DNA of 64,000 nt from an uncultured Bacilli bacterium (GTDB taxonomy: Bacteria > Bacillota_I > Bacilli_A > RF39 > UBA660), in the NCBI GenBank assembly GCA_934090795.1, contig CAKOJQ010000006.1, positions 1 to 64,000 of the forward strand, written 5' to 3'. The notes beneath the pieces were generated by a model. That model was given only the letters and a program-made list of their open reading frames with translations. It made no database searches and was not told the origin of the DNA. This document shows, piece after piece, positions 60,774 to 64,000 of the stretch. The first letter of the stretch is position 1. Each line of letters opens with the position of its first letter. The translations under genes were made by a program, and so were the position numbers.

Positions 60774-63599
60774 ATGAAAGAAATAATATCAATTAAAACT
60801 GACTATAATGTTTTATCTAGTATGATTAAATTACCAGATCTTTTTTCATATGCTGTAACAAACAATATTAACACATTAGGTATTGTTGATGATAATCTTT
60901 GCTATGTTGCTGAATTCTTAAAACTATGTCAAAAATACAATATTAAACCAGTTATTGGTTTAGAAGTTAATTATCAAAATCATAAAATATATTTATATGC
61001 TAAAAATGAACAAGGATATAAAGAACTTCTTAAAATTAACACATACATAATTGAAAATGAATTTAATAAAGATTTATTAACTAATGATATCTTAACAATT
61101 ATCCCATTTAAATCAAAAGAATTATTAAAAGAAATACCTAATTCCTACATTGGTTATCAAACTGAAGAAGAAAAGAATGAAGCATTAAAATTAACTCCAA
61201 ACATTGTTTACTTTAATTTAACATTATCTCTAACTAAAGAAAATACTAAATACTTGAATTATTTAAATATGATTAAAGAAAATAAAACATATGCGAGTTA
61301 CAATGATATTGATTATAGTCCTTACTATTTAAAAATAGAGGATATTCATGATTTTACTTTCCAAATTGATATCAAAATAACTTATAGTAAAAATTTAATT
61401 CCTCATTACGATGATACAATCGAAAACAGTTACAATTTTTTAGAAGCCCTTGCCATCAAAGGATTAACAAAAAGATTAAATGGCAATATACCAGAAAATT
61501 ACAAAAAAAGATTAATGTATGAATTAAAAGTTATTAAAAGTATGAATTATGTTGATTATTTTCTAATCGTCTATGACTACGTTAAATACGCTATCAAAAA
61601 TAATATATATGTCGGTCCCGGAAGAGGCTCAGCCGTAGGCTCACTTGTTACTTATTGCTTAGGAATAACATCCATTGATCCTTTAAAATACAATCTTCTA
61701 TTTGAAAGGTTTTTAAATCCTGAACGTATCACTATGCCCGATATTGATATTGACTTTGATGCTACTAAAAGAGAAGAAATAATTGCTTATGTAAAAGAAA
61801 GATATGGTAAAGAAAATGTTATGCCCGTAATGACTTATGGAACATTAACTACTAAAGCAGCCTTATTATCTGTAAGCAAAATATTAGATGTTGATATTTC
61901 CATCCTAAATAAATATATCGATCCTAAAAAAACATTAAAAGAAAATCTAACTAAGGATTTAATTAAAATTCTTAACAATAATAAAAATATTAAAGAAGTA
62001 TATTATGTTGCTATGAAAATAGAAGGAATTAAAAGACATGTTAGTACTAATGCCGCCGGTGTAGTAATATGCAAAGAACATTTAGATAATGTAATTCCTA
62101 TAATTAAAAATGGTGATAATTATTTAGCTGGATTTACCAAAGATTATCTAGAAGATATTGGCCTTTTAAAAATGGATTTTCTTGCTATTAAAAATTTAAC
62201 AACAATTTCCGATATTTTAAATGATATACCTGAAAAATTAAACTTAAATAATATCGATTTAAATGATGAAGCAGTTTATAAAATGTTTAGTGAAGCTAAA
62301 ACAGATGGTATCTTCCAGTTTGAAAGTTTAGGTATGAAAAATTTACTTCTTAAAATTAAACCAACCAATTTTAAAGATATAATTGTATCACTTGCGTTAA
62401 TTCGTCCAGGCGCAAATGCCGAAATAGATTCTTATGCTAAAAGAAAAAATGGGAAAGAAGAAATAACTTATATTGATGGTTCATTATCTGATATTTTAAA
62501 AGATACATATGGAATAATTGTTTATCAAGAACAAATAATGCAAATTTTAAGATTAGTAGCATCTTACTCATTTAGTGAAGCCGACTTAATAAGAAGAGCA
62601 ATTTCTAAAAAGAATGAACAAATTATTTTATCCGAAAAATCTAACTTCATAGAAAGAGCCATTAAAAACGGATATACCAAAGAAAAAAGTACTGAAATAT
62701 TTGATTTAATAATAAAGTTTGCCGAATATGGATTTAATAAATCCCACTCCGTAGGATATGCTTTAATTGCTTACCAAATGATGTATTTAAAATGCCATTA
62801 TATGCCATACTTTTATAAAACTCTTTTAAATGACAGCCTTTCTTCAAGTAAAAAAACTAAAGAATATATTGATATATTAAAAAACAATGATATAAAAGTA
62901 ATTAAGCCATCAATTAATTTAAGTACGGATAAATATATATTTAATGATGGAGTTATAATGCCATTAACTTCTATTAAAGATATAACCAAAGATATCGCAC
63001 TAGAAATATCAAAAAATGCTCCATACAATGACTTCTATGATTTCATAAGTTCTATTTATCACTTAAAATTAAAACAAGGAATAATCGAAAATTTAATATA
63101 TGCTGGGGCTTTAGATTTTTTTCATGAAACCAAACAAACCTTAATTAACAATATAAGTTCAGCGTTAATCTATTCTGAATTAATAAATGAATTAGATAAA
63201 ACATTAATTAATAAACCTGTTATAGAAACATTCCCTGAATATGATAAAACATTACTGATGCAAAAAGAGTACGAATTATATGGTTTTTATATTTCTAATC
63301 ATCCATCTAGTAAGTATATTTGTCCCAAATCAAAAGATCTCCCAAAATATTTTGATAAATTTATTGAAGTTACTGTTCTAATAGAAAATATAAAATCAAT
63401 TAAAACCAAAAAAGGAGAAAATATGGCCTTTTTAGATTTATCAGATGATACAGGAAAGATTTCATGTACCGTTTTTCCTAAAAAAACATCATACTTAAAC
63501 GAACTAAAAATAGGGGATATAGTAAAAATTAAAGGTCAAGTTCAAAAAAGATTAGACAATTATCAAATAATTTTAGAAAAATTAACAAAAATTTCATAA
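60774..63599 (+). CDS. dnaE: DNA polymerase III alpha subunit (DnaE type, PHP degenerate)
   Basis: 941 residues, shorter than usual (about 1,100). The polymerase core has YVGPGRGSAVGSLVTYCLGI, MPDIDIDFD (catalytic Asp residues), RHVSTNAAGVVI and FNKSHSVGYALIAYQ, with a C-terminal OB fold (FLDLSDDTGKISCTVFP). The N-terminal PHP region begins IKTDYNVLSS where active PHP domains have LHxHTxYS, so the metal-binding His residues are lost. Replicative or lagging-strand polymerase; Gram-positives usually also have PolC, not seen here. Confidence 0.93.
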   Translation: MKEIISIKTDYNVLSSMIKLPDLFSYAVTNNINTLGIVDDNLCYVAEFLKLCQKYNIKPVIGLEVNYQNHKIYLYAKNEQGYKELLKINTYIIENEFNKDLLTNDILTIIPFKSKELLKEIPNSYIGYQTEEEKNEALKLTPNIVYFNLTLSLTKENTKYLNYLNMIKENKTYASYNDIDYSPYYLKIEDIHDFTFQIDIKITYSKNLIPHYDDTIENSYNFLEALAIKGLTKRLNGNIPENYKKRLMYELKVIKSMNYVDYFLIVYDYVKYAIKNNIYVGPGRGSAVGSLVTYCLGITSIDPLKYNLLFERFLNPERITMPDIDIDFDATKREEIIAYVKERYGKENVMPVMTYGTLTTKAALLSVSKILDVDISILNKYIDPKKTLKENLTKDLIKILNNNKNIKEVYYVAMKIEGIKRHVSTNAAGVVICKEHLDNVIPIIKNGDNYLAGFTKDYLEDIGLLKMDFLAIKNLTTISDILNDIPEKLNLNNIDLNDEAVYKMFSEAKTDGIFQFESLGMKNLLLKIKPTNFKDIIVSLALIRPGANAEIDSYAKRKNGKEEITYIDGSLSDILKDTYGIIVYQEQIMQILRLVASYSFSEADLIRRAISKKNEQIILSEKSNFIERAIKNGYTKEKSTEIFDLIIKFAEYGFNKSHSVGYALIAYQMMYLKCHYMPYFYKTLLNDSLSSSKKTKEYIDILKNNDIKVIKPSINLSTDKYIFNDGVIMPLTSIKDITKDIALEISKNAPYNDFYDFISSIYHLKLKQGIIENLIYAGALDFFHETKQTLINNISSALIYSELINELDKTLINKPVIETFPEYDKTLLMQKEYELYGFYISNHPSSKYICPKSKDLPKYFDKFIEVTVLIENIKSIKTKKGENMAFLDLSDDTGKISCTVFPKKTSYLNELKIGDIVKIKGQVQKRLDNYQIILEKLTKIS

Positions 63600-64000
63600 A
63601 ATGTATTGATAAATAAAAAAATATTGCATATAATAATAATATCTAGAAGATAGGAAGCATGTTCATAATTAATGATTTTGCATATTTTAATTAAAGTTTA
63701 AAATATGCATAAAAAATATTATTAATTATTTTTTACAAAGTAAGTTTGTGAAAGCTATAATAATTAATAAATATTAATTAATTCGGGGTGTGCTTTGGGT
63801 AGTAAAGAAATTGCAAGAAAGTAAGCAATCTTATCTACGCTAGATATAACTATAGTTAAGAAGAAAGAAAACTTCAAAAGATAAGTAATCGCCATGAATA
63901 CTGATAATATTCTTGTAATAACTAAATAATGATTTTTAAAAGAAATTTATTATTCAAGTTTGTGATTATTCTAAAAACTAGGACTAATTATTTTATCAGA
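63600..64000. other. Terminal 400 bases without a recognised gene
   Basis: A promoter-like TTGATA-17-TATAAT (about 63605-63633) is followed by a perfect 12-bp inverted repeat TGCATATTTTAA/TTAAAATATGCA (63679-63709). A second promoter-like TTTACA-18-TATAAT (about 63731-63760) precedes a less AT-rich stretch (63783-63900) that has stops in every forward frame. This might be a leader or non-coding RNA for a gene beyond the window. Confidence 0.45.

Overview
The window looks like chromosome from an AT-rich, low-GC Gram-positive bacterium of the Bacilli/Bacillota, read with the standard code (TGG for Trp, TGA as stop). The evidence is Firmicutes-type gene order (gpsB next to type B rnpB; rodZ-like, pgsA, recA; rpsO-pnp; infC-rpmI-rplT with a leader attenuator), a T-box before leuS, a GerA/GerB/GerC spore-germination operon, a LtaS-like enzyme, and RNase Y. 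An uncultured gut lineage is my inference from the AT bias and the lectin-like surface proteins. No rRNA, CRISPR array, complete prophage or insertion sequence was seen.

Layout. 0-12 kb: a surface protein with a diversified-looking C-terminus, an SDR/PLP-enzyme/small-exporter operon, a frameshifted L,D-transpeptidase, the gerA-gerC-gerB operon, a metalloprotease-like gene and a second surface protein. 12-13.3 kb: eleven tRNA genes in two divergent clusters (tRNA-Arg lies apart at 9.7 kb, tRNA-Gln at 34.8 kb). 13.4-22.6 kb: a soluble M23 peptidase, glycosyltransferase, DHH phosphoesterase, DnaJ-domain protein, zinc phospholipase C family protein, metallophosphoesterase and phosphoketolase. 22.7-29.4 kb: an accessory stretch with an antitoxin-like remnant, dinD, a UmuC-like polymerase with YolD, and unrecognised genes. 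29.4-38 kb: core translation and RNA decay genes (rpsO, pnp, infC, rpmI, rplT, a GdpP-like DHH protein, leuS). 38-52 kb: Fic protein, dGTPase-like protein, LtaS-like protein, a MATE-kinase fusion, a third surface protein with a diversified-looking end, a transporter, a candidate small RNA, a fourth lectin-like protein, a helicase with tandem repeats and a cell-wall amidase. 52-64 kb: gpsB, rnpB, rodZ-like, pgsA, recA, metG, rny, rpmB and dnaE.

The most interesting signal is a dispersed surface-variation system. Three genes (166, 10342, 44226) encode membrane-anchored surface proteins. Each is preceded by the same unusual promoter, in which a run of 6-7 G starts at the last base of the -35 box and occupies the -35/-10 spacer. 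The spacer is 16, 15 and 16 bp, so slippage in the G-run would change promoter strength (predicted phase variation). Two of these genes (166 and 44226) also end in an adenine-poor segment of about 50% GC that encodes a WWLR/WYWTLSP...PAF/PAV lectin-like terminus, as expected for variable repeats of a diversity-generating retroelement (DGR). No template repeat or reverse transcriptase is in the window, so a trans-acting source is inferred. Two of the three promoters also carry an AAAC-N4-GTTT palindrome like the one inside the umuC-like promoter, which raises possible SOS control.

Other points of note: non-canonical starts (ATA for infC, ATT or ATA for the rodZ-like gene), an A8 tract that puts the L,D-transpeptidase out of frame near its start, a MATE transporter fused to a cytidylate-kinase-like domain, a Fic protein with Gln at the catalytic His position, and a candidate small RNA at 46602-46713.
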